Shown here piece after piece: positions 31,838 to 40,380 of a stretch of DNA of 45,025 nt. Position 1 is the first letter of the stretch, and the number at the start of each line of letters is the position of its first letter. The position numbers and the translations under genes are program-made. The notes under the pieces were generated by a model. The model searched no databases. It saw nothing but the letters and a program-made list of their open reading frames with translations, and was not told where the DNA came from. Source of the stretch: JAFDWI01 sp964544305 (GTDB lineage: Bacteria > Actinomycetota > Acidimicrobiia > Acidimicrobiales > Iamiaceae); assembly GCA_964544305.1 (NCBI GenBank), contig CAZJAZ010000020.1, positions 1 to 45,025 on the forward strand. The letters are read 5' to 3'.

Positions 31838-32791
31838 GTGCCCGTTGACGAAGTCGTGCGAACCGATCCAACCGCTGCATTTTTCGCAGCGGTTGCAGAA
31901 ACAACCGGCGGGACCGCGTTCAGTGTTGATCAGTTGACTAACCGCGCGGTCCAGCGAAGTCTTGTCGCCCATTACGCCCGCAAAGTGTTGGCATCAGACG
32001 TGGCGGCGGTACAGGCGGTTGAGAAAGTCATCGTTGGCCGAACCGATGAAGAACGCACTCGAATTCTTGCGACACTTGGGCATGTCTCGGCTCGTGCGGG
32101 ACACATCATGGATTCATCACTCGCGCCAATGGTGCGCAGTGCCGCGCGTGAACATCGCATTGCACCTGCCCTCATTACCGCGGCGGGCGACAAGATACGT
32201 GAACGACACGGAAACCGTCATTTTGTGGAATGGGTGGCTGGGGATCCAGACGGTTTTGCCCGATTTGCCTGGAGTTCCGCTTTGCGCGCCGCGGCAATGC
32301 GGATTTGGGATCGTCACTGGGCGCGGGTTGTTGACCAACTCGAACCAGATGATTGGTCGACGATCCCCCTTGAACCCGAAAACGATCAACGGACCGGATG
32401 GCATCGATTCTCCGATTCCAGTGCGTACGCACGCGATGCAGGGGTGACCTCGCTCATTGCCTCGTCATTAGAACCCGCCAACTGCCACAACGCAGGGGCT
32501 TGGTACCAGGCGTTGGCGTGTGCGACCACGGCTCCAGGCGCTTTGACGTGGGCCCGACATGCCAACGGGATACGTGAAGTGCTTGGCGCAGATCAGTGGA
32601 AACAGACCAACGATGCCATTGATCACGATGTTATTGAACTTGTGGCGGACCTACCTCGGGTCGTGGGCATCATTGGCACGCTTGCGCTCGGAGTCGAAGC
32701 TGCCGATGCGGCAGCACGAGCGAGCACGGTTTGTGCCCACGTTCGGGCGATCACCTCGTCAACGTCGTTCAGCGAGTCACGAATCGCTTGA
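31838..32791 (+). CDS. Hypothetical protein, mainly helical, inserted in the mfd-eno block
   Basis: A 317-residue protein of unknown function. It has no signal peptide or membrane helix and looks mostly helical. Recurrent Trp residues (HFVEWVAGDPDGFARFAW, MRIWDRHWARVVDQL) and HHR-free charged helices are the only visible character. GTG 31838 has an excellent Shine-Dalgarno (GAGGAGG, six bases before), and a TATGGT -10-like hexamer lies at 31803-31808, giving a leader of about 23 nt. It is the only plus-strand gene in the 27-38 kb block, sitting between eno and mazG. The start is divergent from eno by 149 nt and the end overlaps mazG by 15 nt. Confidence 0.72.
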   Translation: MPVDEVVRTDPTAAFFAAVAETTGGTAFSVDQLTNRAVQRSLVAHYARKVLASDVAAVQAVEKVIVGRTDEERTRILATLGHVSARAGHIMDSSLAPMVRSAAREHRIAPALITAAGDKIRERHGNRHFVEWVAGDPDGFARFAWSSALRAAAMRIWDRHWARVVDQLEPDDWSTIPLEPENDQRTGWHRFSDSSAYARDAGVTSLIASSLEPANCHNAGAWYQALACATTAPGALTWARHANGIREVLGADQWKQTNDAIDHDVIELVADLPRVVGIIGTLALGVEAADAAARASTVCAHVRAITSSTSFSESRIA

Positions 32792-33433
32792 ACCTGCTTC
32801 GGCCGCGCGCGTGGCTGCCTCAAGTGCACGCGCGGCGCGCCGGAGTGCGGCTTCGGGGTCAAGGTTTGCATCTCGGGCTGCGTGCACGATTGCCATGAGT
32901 TGGTCTCCCAGCTCTGCTTCGTTGGCAAACTGCGGGTGATGGGTCGGTTCTGCAACAACTTCTGGTTTGACGACTTGTGCTTTTGAAAGCACCTTCGTTG
33001 CATAGAGCAGCGCTGGGAGCGTTGCCGGAATTCCGTCCATCACACTCGACCTGCCCTTCGCGCTCATTTTGTCGCGTTCCCAGCGCGCAGATGCTGACGG
33101 CGATGGGTCGACCTTGTCACCCGGATTGAAAATATCTGGATGGCGGGCAATCAGCTTGTTGGTGATGCCATCCGCGACGTCTCCAAGGTCAAATTGGCCG
33201 GTCTCGGAAGCGAGATGCGCATGAAACACGACTTGAAAGAGTAAATCGCCGAGCTCTTCGCACAGGTCGTCGTATGAACTCTCGTCGAGGTGATCAAGGG
33301 CATCGAGCACTTCGTACGCTTCTTCAAGCAAATGCCTGCGCAGCGTTGCATGGGTTTGCACACGGTCCCATGGGCACTGCGCACGCAGTGTCGCCATGAG
33401 ACTTTGTAAGCGGGTGAACGCGTCAGCGTCCAC
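32777..33433 (-). CDS. mazG: MazG nucleoside triphosphate pyrophosphohydrolase
   Basis: A 218-residue MazG-type all-alpha NTP pyrophosphatase that hydrolyses (d)NTPs, possibly damaged ones, to the monophosphate. The metal-binding pattern EExxE...ExxD is visible as LLEEAYEVLDAL followed by LCEELGDLLFQVVFHA. CPWDRVQTHATLRRHL before it and FNPGDKVDPSPSASARWERDK after it are typical of MazG. The second copy of the domain seen in E. coli MazG is reduced. GTG 33433 was chosen because it precedes the conserved start and overlaps the preceding lipoprotein gene by only 11 nt; the open frame further upstream (to 33532) runs inside that gene. The mfd-mazG linkage is conserved in mycobacteria. Confidence 0.9.
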   Translation of the reverse strand: MDADAFTRLQSLMATLRAQCPWDRVQTHATLRRHLLEEAYEVLDALDHLDESSYDDLCEELGDLLFQVVFHAHLASETGQFDLGDVADGITNKLIARHPDIFNPGDKVDPSPSASARWERDKMSAKGRSSVMDGIPATLPALLYATKVLSKAQVVKPEVVAEPTHHPQFANEAELGDQLMAIVHAARDANLDPEAALRRAARALEAATRAAEAGSSDS

Positions 33434-34529
33434 CGGAAGAAAGAACCTGGGCTTTGGGTTGCACCTTTGCCGGTTTGGGCTGGATTGCCCCTTGTGGCGG
33501 GGTGTAACCAACGCCGGTGGTCCACGTACCAATGCGAGGGTTCAATCGAATGTCAGCTTTGGTGAGGTACGTGTTGAGCGCTTGCTGTGCTTCGTTCGTG
33601 CCTGCCGGACCAAGCGCTTGTTCGATTGATGGCTGTGCTTGCGCAAACGATTGCACGGTGGTTTTTCGCACGCGAAACAACATGTAGCCCCCGCCCGCGA
33701 CAGGAAGTGGCCCAACGAGCGAGTTGGGTTTCGCCCCGGTGAGGTTCGTGAGTTGATCTGGGCTCGCAAAGAGGTTCGATAAGTTGGTGACCGGGATACA
33801 GCCGACGTTGCCATCGGCTTTTTCACCAAGTGCCACCGATGGCGTGCCGTCCGCAGCTGCCGGTTGCTGCCCGGCAACCGCTTTGGCCACGGTTGCAAAG
33901 CTGGACTTCCCGCCGGTGAGTTCAGCTTTCGCTGCGTCAAGGGGGGCTTCTTGTGTGGCGGCAATAACGTCCAAACAAATCTGCTGAAATTGCGCCTTGT
34001 TTGCTTCGTAATAGGCTTTGGCCCGCGCGGTGCCATCGACACGGGCGCCATAGAAATGGGTGAGGGCTTGGTAGCCCGCTTGAGCAGCCACCAACTGGTC
34101 GAGCATCCAGGCTGGTAATTTGCGCAGCGCGGCCGCTTGTTGTGACGCGAGGAGTTGTTTGCGCATATCGCTCAAATCGGCGTCGGTAACTTTTGATTCG
34201 TGCTTCGCGTTCAAGTTTTGAATGGCCTGGACTTGCACAAGAAAGAGCGCATACTGCGCGGCATCGCTGGTTGGAACGATCCCTCGTGGGTCAGGCACCG
34301 ACGTTGAACCATTCACGGTTGCGAACTTCGAAGCGCCTTGCGCAAAGTTCGGGGCGTCGACGGCAACGCCGTCAACTTTGGCAACCCAGGCCGTTCCTTG
34401 GTCGCATGCGGAAACGGTTGAGGCGAGAGCGATGAGCGAAAATGCCAGCACCGCGGCTCGAATTGGGCTGATGTTCGTTCGTTGGCGTTTCACAGGGGAC
34501 AAAGCGTATCGGGCCACTACGCCAATCAC
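33423..34529 (-). CDS. SurA-like / peptidyl-prolyl isomerase-related lipoprotein
   Basis: A 368-residue exported lipoprotein. A basic N-terminus precedes a hydrophobic segment and the lipobox VSAC with the lipidated Cys at about residue 42. ARVDG-type start VAKVDGVAVDAPNFAQGA then resembles the N-terminal helical domain of SurA/PrsA chaperones (about 45-165). The region about 170-310 (CLDVIAATQEAPLDAAKAEL to GGGYMLFRVRKT) looks like a diverged parvulin-type PPIase domain. The C-terminus is Pro/Gln/Lys-rich. It should act outside the membrane in protein folding; PPIase activity is not certain. The start overlaps the mfd stop by 4 nt, so it is cotranscribed with mfd and mazG. Confidence 0.82.
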   Translation of the reverse strand: MIGVVARYALSPVKRQRTNISPIRAAVLAFSLIALASTVSACDQGTAWVAKVDGVAVDAPNFAQGASKFATVNGSTSVPDPRGIVPTSDAAQYALFLVQVQAIQNLNAKHESKVTDADLSDMRKQLLASQQAAALRKLPAWMLDQLVAAQAGYQALTHFYGARVDGTARAKAYYEANKAQFQQICLDVIAATQEAPLDAAKAELTGGKSSFATVAKAVAGQQPAAADGTPSVALGEKADGNVGCIPVTNLSNLFASPDQLTNLTGAKPNSLVGPLPVAGGGYMLFRVRKTTVQSFAQAQPSIEQALGPAGTNEAQQALNTYLTKADIRLNPRIGTWTTGVGYTPPQGAIQPKPAKVQPKAQVLSSGGR

Positions 34530-37500
34530 GATTCTTCACTTGGGATCAGCGAGTTCAAGATTTGTGCAACCGACGTGGCCGGGTCGTCTTTCTTGGCGAT
34601 TGGCAAGGTCACCGCGTGGACAGAATCAATGTATCCGGCGTTTTTTGCAAGGCGTTTTAAGCGCATCTGTTCGCTCGCCTTGAGGTGCAGCGGGCTGAGT
34701 TTGGCGATGAAGGCTGGGCCTCCAAAACCCGGTCCGGTCGTAACGGACACGTCGGTGATCCCAAGTCGCACGCATTGTGCGCGCAATGTCGCGACCGACA
34801 AGAGGCCTTGAGAAATTGCTGGGACCGGCCCAAAGCGGTCGACCCAATCAGCCCGAATATCATCGACGTCGCTTTGCGTGGCCACTTCGGCCAGCTTGCG
34901 ATACGCCTCAAGGCGAAGGTCTTCTCGTGGAATGTAATCAACGGGCAGATGTGCGTCGACCGGAAGGTCAAGTTTGATGTCGGTGACAACTTCTTGTTCC
35001 TCGCCGCGCAGTTCAGCAACGGCTTCATTGACCATCTGGCAGTACAAGTCATAACCGACCGCAGCGACGTGACCTGATTGGCCTGTGCCCAAAAGATTGC
35101 CAGCGCCTCGAATCTCAAGGTCACGCATTGCGATCCGAAAACCTGAACCAAGTTCGGTGGCTTCACCAATTGTTTTGAGACGCTCATAGGCGGTTTCGGT
35201 GAGTATCCGATCTTTCGGGGTGAACAGGTAGGCGTAGGCCCGTTGCCCGGCGCGCCCGACGCGGCCACGCAACTGGTGGAGCTGTCCAAGCCCGAGCTTG
35301 TCGGCCGAGTCGACCACAAGCGTGTTCACCGTGGGCATGTCAATGCCTGACTCGATGATCGTGGTGCAGACCAGCACATCAAACTGTTCATCCCAAAAGT
35401 CAAGGACCACCTGTTCGAGGGTTCCTTCATCCATTTGCCCATGCGCGACGGCGATGCGCGCTTCGGGAACAAGTTCAGACAAACGCCCCGCAACCTGGTC
35501 GATATCTTTGACCCGATTGTGGACAAAGAACACTTGCCCCTCGCGCAAGAGTTCACGTCGAATTGCTTCGCTGACCGCCTGTTCGTCGTATTCGCCCACA
35601 TACGTGAGAATGGGTTGGCGTTCGGCAGGTGGCGTGTTTAACAGCGAGAGGTCACGAATCCCGGTCAAACTCATTTCAAGAGTCCGCGGAATTGGGGTGG
35701 CGGTGAGGGTGAGCGTGTCGACACCCACTTGCATCTCTTTGATGGATTCTTTGTGACTGACGCCGAATCGTTGCTCTTCATCGATAACAAGCAGGCCAAG
35801 GTTCTTGAACGCTACGTTCTTGCTCAACAACCGGTGAGTCCCAATCACGCAGTCCACTTCGCCGGTTTTAAGTCCGGCAATCACCTTCTTGGCTTGTGCC
35901 GCGCTCAAGAATCGGCTGAGGACTTCAACGCGAATGGGAAAACCGGCAAACCGATCAGAGAATGTCGTGAAGTGCTGTTGTGCAAGCAGCGTTGTTGGTA
36001 CAAGTACCGCGACCTGTTTGCCGTCTTGCAACGCTTTGAACGCCGCACGCAACGCGACCTCAGTCTTGCCGAACCCAACGTCTCCGCACACCAGCCGGTC
36101 CATAGGACGCGGGGCCTCCATATCGGACTTCACATCAGCAATTGCTTTGAGCTGGTCGGGGGTTTCAACAAAACCGAAACCGTCTTCCATTTCGGTTTGC
36201 CACGGCGTGTCAACCCCAAATGCATGTCCGGTGCTGGCCAAGCGCTTTTGATAGAGCACGACGAGTTCGGATGCGATGCGATCAACTTCTGCTTTCACGC
36301 TTGCTTTGGTGCGTGCGAACTCGTGACCGCCGAGTTTGTTGAGCCTGGGTGAATCCCCGCCCGAATACGCGCGGATTACGTCAATTTGATCGGTGGGAAT
36401 AAAGAGTTGATCGTCTCCGCGATAATCGAGTTGCAAATAGTCTCGACTGATCCCCGACAACGTGCGGGTCACGACACCACCGAAACGGCCAACACCGTGT
36501 TGTTCGTGGACAACAAGGTCACCGGGTTTGAGATCTTCATAGAAGCGCACCGCGTCTCGGCTGCGACGAGGCCGGCGGTGGGCGCGTCGACGCCCGGTGA
36601 GATCCGATTCAGCCAGCAGCGCAACCTTTGCGTTCGTGAACACCGCACCCCGGCTGATTGGCCCGACCACAACCGGTGCACCAAGTTCGTGGTCAGCCAT
36701 GAGGCGTTCAAGTCGGGCAACTGAACCAGATGAATCTGCCACCACGAGCACGTTTGTACCGTTGGTGAGCAGTTCGCGTACCTGGCGAACGAGCGCAAAC
36801 GCTTCACCGGCGGGAGGATTCCAGCCGACCGTCGCCACTGCGGGCACGTCCGGGCTATCTGGAGTCGAGACAATATTCACCAGGCTCGTCGCATTGGTGC
36901 CGAGCGCTCGAGTGAGATCGACGTGAAGTCGAGGCAACATGCCATCATGCGCGTCCACGCCCCAGGTACGGGCGAGTGACTCGGCGAGCGCTTCTTCGTC
37001 CTTGGCGAGTTCAACGGCGTGATCGCGTAGCCGTGCTGGCTCGCACAAGATGAGTTGGGCATCGCTTCCCAATTGGTCGACGACCACATCGTCGACGTCA
37101 ACCAGCCAAGGCAGCCACGATTCCATGCCATCAAAGACGAGGCCTTGGGCGAGTCGCTCCCACGACTCTGCGCCCCACGGCTGCGACGCAATCAAGCCTT
37201 CGGCCCGCGCACGGAGTTCAGGCGAATCAAGGACCTCTCGGCACGCGAAAACGGTGGTCGTAGCAAGCGGGTCGCCAGAGCGTTGATCGCTTACCGAAAA
37301 CGTGGCGAGTCGATCGACTTCATCACCCCACAAGTCAATTCGTACCGGGGCCGCTTCGGTGGGACAAAACACATCGATGATGGAACCCCGCACGGAAAAT
37401 TCGCCAGGGTGTTCGACTTGATCTTCACGTCGATACCCGGCAGCAGCGAGCCAACTCGACACGTCGTCTCGGTCAAAGACCGAGCCGCGCGCTACGACGA

Positions 37501-37957
37501 GCGGGTCGGAATGGAACGTGAGCGGAGCAAGACGTTGCGTGAGCGCACGCACCGGCGCAACAATCACTTGCAGCGGCTCGCTCTCTTGTTGATTGCGCAG
37601 CCTCCAGCGCACTTTGTTGCGCTGCGCCATCGTTGCCGGATTCGGCGACATCCGCTCAAAAGGCAGCGTTTCCCATGCGGGAAACGTCTCGACAGATGCG
37701 GATCCAAGAAAAGTTGAAAGGTCTGCCGCAAGTGTTTCGGCCTCGACGCTGCGGCTCACCACCACAAGTACCGGGCGCTTTTTCGATCGCCGAATCAGAT
37801 TGGCGAGTACGAGACCCCGACCAGCATCACCAACAGAGAGCACCGCGGACGTGCGACCCAATGTCGAAACCAATGCCGGTTCAGTGTCAAGGAGGGTCGA
37901 GAAACGTGGGGTGGTCGTGGACATTGTGGTTTTGATCTTCGTCGCTTGGTTTGTCAT
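34526..37957 (-). CDS. mfd: Transcription-repair coupling factor Mfd
   Basis: A 1143-residue DNA translocase that removes stalled RNA polymerase and recruits UvrA. The N-terminal UvrB-homology region spans about 30-350. The RNA polymerase-interaction domain follows (GDLVVHEQHGVGRFGG, about 480), then the helicase core: Walker A GDVGFGKTEVALRAAF, the DEEQ box LLVIDEEQRFGVSHKE and motif TATPIPRTLEMSL. Motif VI is in QLRGRVGRAGQRAYAY, and a C-terminal TRCF domain completes the protein. Length matches E. coli Mfd (1148). It begins with ATG 37957; Met12 (37924) is an alternative. It heads the mfd-lipoprotein-mazG operon, 17 nt from the divergent PAP2 gene. Confidence 0.97.
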   Translation of the reverse strand: MTNQATKIKTTMSTTTPRFSTLLDTEPALVSTLGRTSAVLSVGDAGRGLVLANLIRRSKKRPVLVVVSRSVEAETLAADLSTFLGSASVETFPAWETLPFERMSPNPATMAQRNKVRWRLRNQQESEPLQVIVAPVRALTQRLAPLTFHSDPLVVARGSVFDRDDVSSWLAAAGYRREDQVEHPGEFSVRGSIIDVFCPTEAAPVRIDLWGDEVDRLATFSVSDQRSGDPLATTTVFACREVLDSPELRARAEGLIASQPWGAESWERLAQGLVFDGMESWLPWLVDVDDVVVDQLGSDAQLILCEPARLRDHAVELAKDEEALAESLARTWGVDAHDGMLPRLHVDLTRALGTNATSLVNIVSTPDSPDVPAVATVGWNPPAGEAFALVRQVRELLTNGTNVLVVADSSGSVARLERLMADHELGAPVVVGPISRGAVFTNAKVALLAESDLTGRRRAHRRPRRSRDAVRFYEDLKPGDLVVHEQHGVGRFGGVVTRTLSGISRDYLQLDYRGDDQLFIPTDQIDVIRAYSGGDSPRLNKLGGHEFARTKASVKAEVDRIASELVVLYQKRLASTGHAFGVDTPWQTEMEDGFGFVETPDQLKAIADVKSDMEAPRPMDRLVCGDVGFGKTEVALRAAFKALQDGKQVAVLVPTTLLAQQHFTTFSDRFAGFPIRVEVLSRFLSAAQAKKVIAGLKTGEVDCVIGTHRLLSKNVAFKNLGLLVIDEEQRFGVSHKESIKEMQVGVDTLTLTATPIPRTLEMSLTGIRDLSLLNTPPAERQPILTYVGEYDEQAVSEAIRRELLREGQVFFVHNRVKDIDQVAGRLSELVPEARIAVAHGQMDEGTLEQVVLDFWDEQFDVLVCTTIIESGIDMPTVNTLVVDSADKLGLGQLHQLRGRVGRAGQRAYAYLFTPKDRILTETAYERLKTIGEATELGSGFRIAMRDLEIRGAGNLLGTGQSGHVAAVGYDLYCQMVNEAVAELRGEEQEVVTDIKLDLPVDAHLPVDYIPREDLRLEAYRKLAEVATQSDVDDIRADWVDRFGPVPAISQGLLSVATLRAQCVRLGITDVSVTTGPGFGGPAFIAKLSPLHLKASEQMRLKRLAKNAGYIDSVHAVTLPIAKKDDPATSVAQILNSLIPSEES

Positions 37958-37974
37958 AGGGGAAACTTGAGGTC

Positions 37975-38796
37975 GTGTGGATCACCTGGCATCAAGCTGC
38001 ATGGCTGTCGGTTTTCTGTACGGGTTTTGCAATCGCCACCGCCCGACTTCCTTCGAACGACCCAACGCGTCGTTGGGTGCATATCGTTTCGATTATTCGA
38101 GCAATTTTGCGCGAAGTCGGGATTATCGCTGGCTTGTATGCCTTGTGGCAGTGGGTGTTCACGCTTACCGTTACCAAGACTGCCGGCGCAATGGAGCATG
38201 CGCACGATATTTACCGCATTGAGCAAGCGATCCATTTACCAAGTGAAGTCACCGTTCAACGTTGGACCATGGAATCGCGGCTGGTCACCGAGTTCCTTAA
38301 TCGCTACTACGCATATGTGCACGTAAGTGCGATGGGCATCTTGATCGTGTGGTTGTTCTTTCGTCACCGTGAACAGTATCCGCTAACACGCAATGTGCTT
38401 GCCCTTGCAACCGGTGCGTGTTTGGCGATTCAGTCGATTCCCGTCGCGCCGCCACGATTTCTTCCCGATCTCGGGTTTGTTGACACGGCGCTTCTGTACG
38501 GACAATCGGTGTATGGGGCGGGCGGATCAGGCTTGTCGAATCAGCTCGCGGCAATGCCATCGGTGCATGTGACGTGGTCGGTTCTCATTGCGGTCACCGT
38601 CATATGTGTTCTCAAATCAAAGTGGCGGTGGCTGATTGTCGCGCACCCGATCATCACCGTGTGGGCGGTTGTCGCCACAGGGAATCACTGGTGGGCCGAC
38701 GGCATCGTGGCCGTCGGCCTTCTCGCAGTGAGTTATGGCTTGGCGTTTAGCTGGCAAGCGTTTCGTTCACGAAGTCCCAGTTCACCAAGTGGGTAA
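37975..38796 (+). CDS. PAP2-superfamily (inositol phosphorylceramide synthase-like) membrane protein
   Basis: A 273-residue membrane protein with about six helices. The PAP2_3 catalytic pieces are AMPSVHVTWS (motif with the first His) and ATGNHWWADGIVA (second His and Asp). This branch is found in phosphatidic-acid phosphatase-like and inositol phosphoceramide/phosphatidylinositol-type transferases, which move or remove lipid phosphate groups at the outer membrane face. The exact reaction is unknown. GTG 37975 is the longest start and has a GAGG rather too close upstream. It is divergent from mfd with 17 nt between starts, and its last 16 residues lie in a 50-nt overlap with sodA. Confidence 0.85.
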   Translation: MWITWHQAAWLSVFCTGFAIATARLPSNDPTRRWVHIVSIIRAILREVGIIAGLYALWQWVFTLTVTKTAGAMEHAHDIYRIEQAIHLPSEVTVQRWTMESRLVTEFLNRYYAYVHVSAMGILIVWLFFRHREQYPLTRNVLALATGACLAIQSIPVAPPRFLPDLGFVDTALLYGQSVYGAGGSGLSNQLAAMPSVHVTWSVLIAVTVICVLKSKWRWLIVAHPIITVWAVVATGNHWWADGIVAVGLLAVSYGLAFSWQAFRSRSPSSPSG

Positions 38797-39334
38797 GAAA
38801 GGTCTCGATGAACTTGGGCCGAGCGTTGCGGTAGTCGATGTAGTAGGCGTGTTCCCATACGTCGATGGTGAGGAGCGCTTTGGCCGAGTGTTTGAGTGGG
38901 AGATCTGCGTTTGCAGTTTTTTCAACCGAGAGCTTTGAACCGTCGGTCACCAACCACGCCCAACCAGAACCGAACTGTGTTGCGGCAGCGTCCGAGAACG
39001 CTTCGCTGAACTTTTCAAACGAACCAAACGAGGAGCCAATCGCGTCGGCTACTGCACCTGTGGCTGGCCCGCCGCCGTTGGGTGAAAGGCAGTTCCAGAA
39101 GAACGAGTGGTTCCAGTGTTGCGCGGCGTTGTTGAACAAGCCACTGTTGATTTCGGCGCCGGCGATGATGTCTTCGAGGGACTTGTCGGCGTTGTCGGTG
39201 CCTTCGATGGCGGCGTTGAGTTTTGCGATGTACGCGGCGTGATGCTTGCCGTGGTGGTACTCGAAGGTTTCTGCGCTCATGTGCGGCTCAAGAGCTTTGG
39301 GGTCAAAGGGGAGGGCGGGAAGTTCAAATGCCAT
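38747..39334 (-). CDS. sodB: Superoxide dismutase, Fe type
   Basis: A 195-residue Fe/Mn-family superoxide dismutase that converts superoxide to oxygen and hydrogen peroxide in the cytosol. Metal ligands are His27 in FEYHHGKHHAAYI, a His in NAAQHWNHSFFW, and Asp plus His in TIDVWEHAYYIDY. The Gln of AAQHWNH and the GGGPATG segment favour the iron form, though cambialistic use is possible. GAAAGGA eight bases before ATG 39334 is a clear Shine-Dalgarno. A TAGAGT -10 with an inverted repeat just upstream suggests control by a regulator. Its tail overlaps the convergent PAP2 gene by 50 nt. The gene lies 166 nt from the divergent iron-uptake operon. Confidence 0.96.
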   Translation of the reverse strand: MAFELPALPFDPKALEPHMSAETFEYHHGKHHAAYIAKLNAAIEGTDNADKSLEDIIAGAEINSGLFNNAAQHWNHSFFWNCLSPNGGGPATGAVADAIGSSFGSFEKFSEAFSDAAATQFGSGWAWLVTDGSKLSVEKTANADLPLKHSAKALLTIDVWEHAYYIDYRNARPKFIETFLTHLVNWDFVNETLAS

Positions 39335-39373
39335 CAGGGTTTCCTTTCAAAGGATCTTTTCTCAACACGATTC

Positions 39374-39402
39374 ACTCTAGGCCGCGAGGCACGCACCTCG
39401 AA
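39374..39402 (-). promoter_or_regulatory. Candidate sodB promoter with inverted repeat between -35 and -10
   Basis: Minus-strand TAGAGT (forward 39374-39379) lies 17 nt downstream of TTCGAG (forward 39397-39402), a spacing that fits a sigma-70-type promoter although the -35 is weak. Between them, CGAGG (39385-39389) and CCTCG (39396-39400) form a 5-bp inverted repeat with a 6-nt loop. This could be an operator; the regulator is unknown. Confidence 0.35.
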
Positions 39403-39488
39403 TCTCGGTTCAGGAGGCTTCATTGTTGAAAGGCCGACTCGTGCGACTATCGTAGGTTCACTTAACAGAATGACTCGCCCAGACCTAT

Positions 39489-39494
39489 TAGGCT
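39489..39494 (+). promoter_or_regulatory. Candidate leaderless -10 element of the efeUOB operon
   Basis: TAGGCT ends six bases before ATG 39501 and no Shine-Dalgarno is present. The 9-bp palindrome CCTATTAGG (39484-39492) overlaps the hexamer and could be part of an iron-regulator site; it does not match the full DtxR/IdeR box as I know it. Confidence 0.45.
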
Positions 39495-39500
39495 GTCGAC

Positions 39501-40367
39501 ATGCTCCCAACCTTCATCATTGGCCTTCGAGAAGGCCTCGAAGCTGCCCTCATCGTCGGGATTATCGCCGCGTTCCTTGCCCAGCAAGGTCGCAAACGGG
39601 AGTTGCGCTGGGTCTGGATTGGCACGGCCGCCGCGGTCGTGATCTGCCTTGCAATCGGCATCATCTTGAACGCGCTTTCACGTGAACTCCCCCAGCGTCA
39701 ACAAGAAGGCCTCGAAACGGTTGTCGGATTCATCGCCGTCGCCATGGTCACCTACATGGTGTTTTGGATGCGCACCCATGCACGCGGCATGAAGCACGAG
39801 CTTGAAAGCCAAGCCGAATCGGCGCTCGCGACAGGCTCGGCCCGAGCGCTCGTATTGGTGGCATTTCTTGCGGTCATGCGGGAAGGATTCGAGACCGCTG
39901 TCTTTCTCCTTGCCACATTCGAACATTCGACAAACCCCTTCGCAGGGGGCATCGGTGCCGTCGCGGGAATCGCAACCGCCGTGGTGATCGGCTGGTTGAT
40001 TTTCAAAGGTGGACTCAAACTCAACCTTGCCAAGTTCTTCCTTGTAACCGGGGTCGTGCTCGTGCTCGTAGCCGCTGGTCTCGTCATGTCTTCGTTGCGC
40101 ACCGCTTTTGAAGCGGGCTGGATTACCTTTGGCCAATCTCACCCTATTGATCTGACCTGGCTCGTGCGGCCCGGCACACCGGTTTCGTCCCTGATCACCG
40201 GCGTGCTTGGCATTCCACCCAAGCCAGCCCTCATCGAAATCATCGGTTGGCTCGTCTACATGGTGACCATGCTCTCGGTCCTCTTTCTCGGAGCGCGCGG
40301 CCCACGACGAAATGCTGTCCCTGAACAAACCGTTCCCACCAGCGCAACACATGCGCCCGTTCATTGA
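39501..40367 (+). CDS. efeU: Ferrous/ferric iron permease EfeU (FTR1 family)
   Basis: A 288-residue membrane permease with about seven helices that imports iron with EfeO and EfeB. The two REXXE motifs of FTR1 proteins are visible in LREGLEAALIVG (helix 1) and MREGFETAVFLL (about residue 125), the iron-coordinating glutamates. A highly charged His-containing segment (MRTHARGMKHELE) sits between. It is the first gene of efeU-efeO-efeB; efeO starts 13 nt after its stop. The start is leaderless by appearance. In actinobacteria this operon is expected to be iron-repressed; a possible palindrome overlaps the promoter. It is divergent from sodB. Confidence 0.95.
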   Translation: MLPTFIIGLREGLEAALIVGIIAAFLAQQGRKRELRWVWIGTAAAVVICLAIGIILNALSRELPQRQQEGLETVVGFIAVAMVTYMVFWMRTHARGMKHELESQAESALATGSARALVLVAFLAVMREGFETAVFLLATFEHSTNPFAGGIGAVAGIATAVVIGWLIFKGGLKLNLAKFFLVTGVVLVLVAAGLVMSSLRTAFEAGWITFGQSHPIDLTWLVRPGTPVSSLITGVLGIPPKPALIEIIGWLVYMVTMLSVLFLGARGPRRNAVPEQTVPTSATHAPVH

Positions 40368-40380
40368 CTTGGAGTCCCCT

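Noticed and set aside
33434..33532. Extra N-terminal residues on MazG
   Set aside because: They lie within the SurA-like lipoprotein gene and have no MazG similarity; GTG 33433 fits the conserved start.
39446..39472. DtxR/IdeR-type iron box upstream of efeU
   Set aside because: Pieces such as TAGGTT and TTAAC are present but do not assemble into a convincing 19-bp palindrome.
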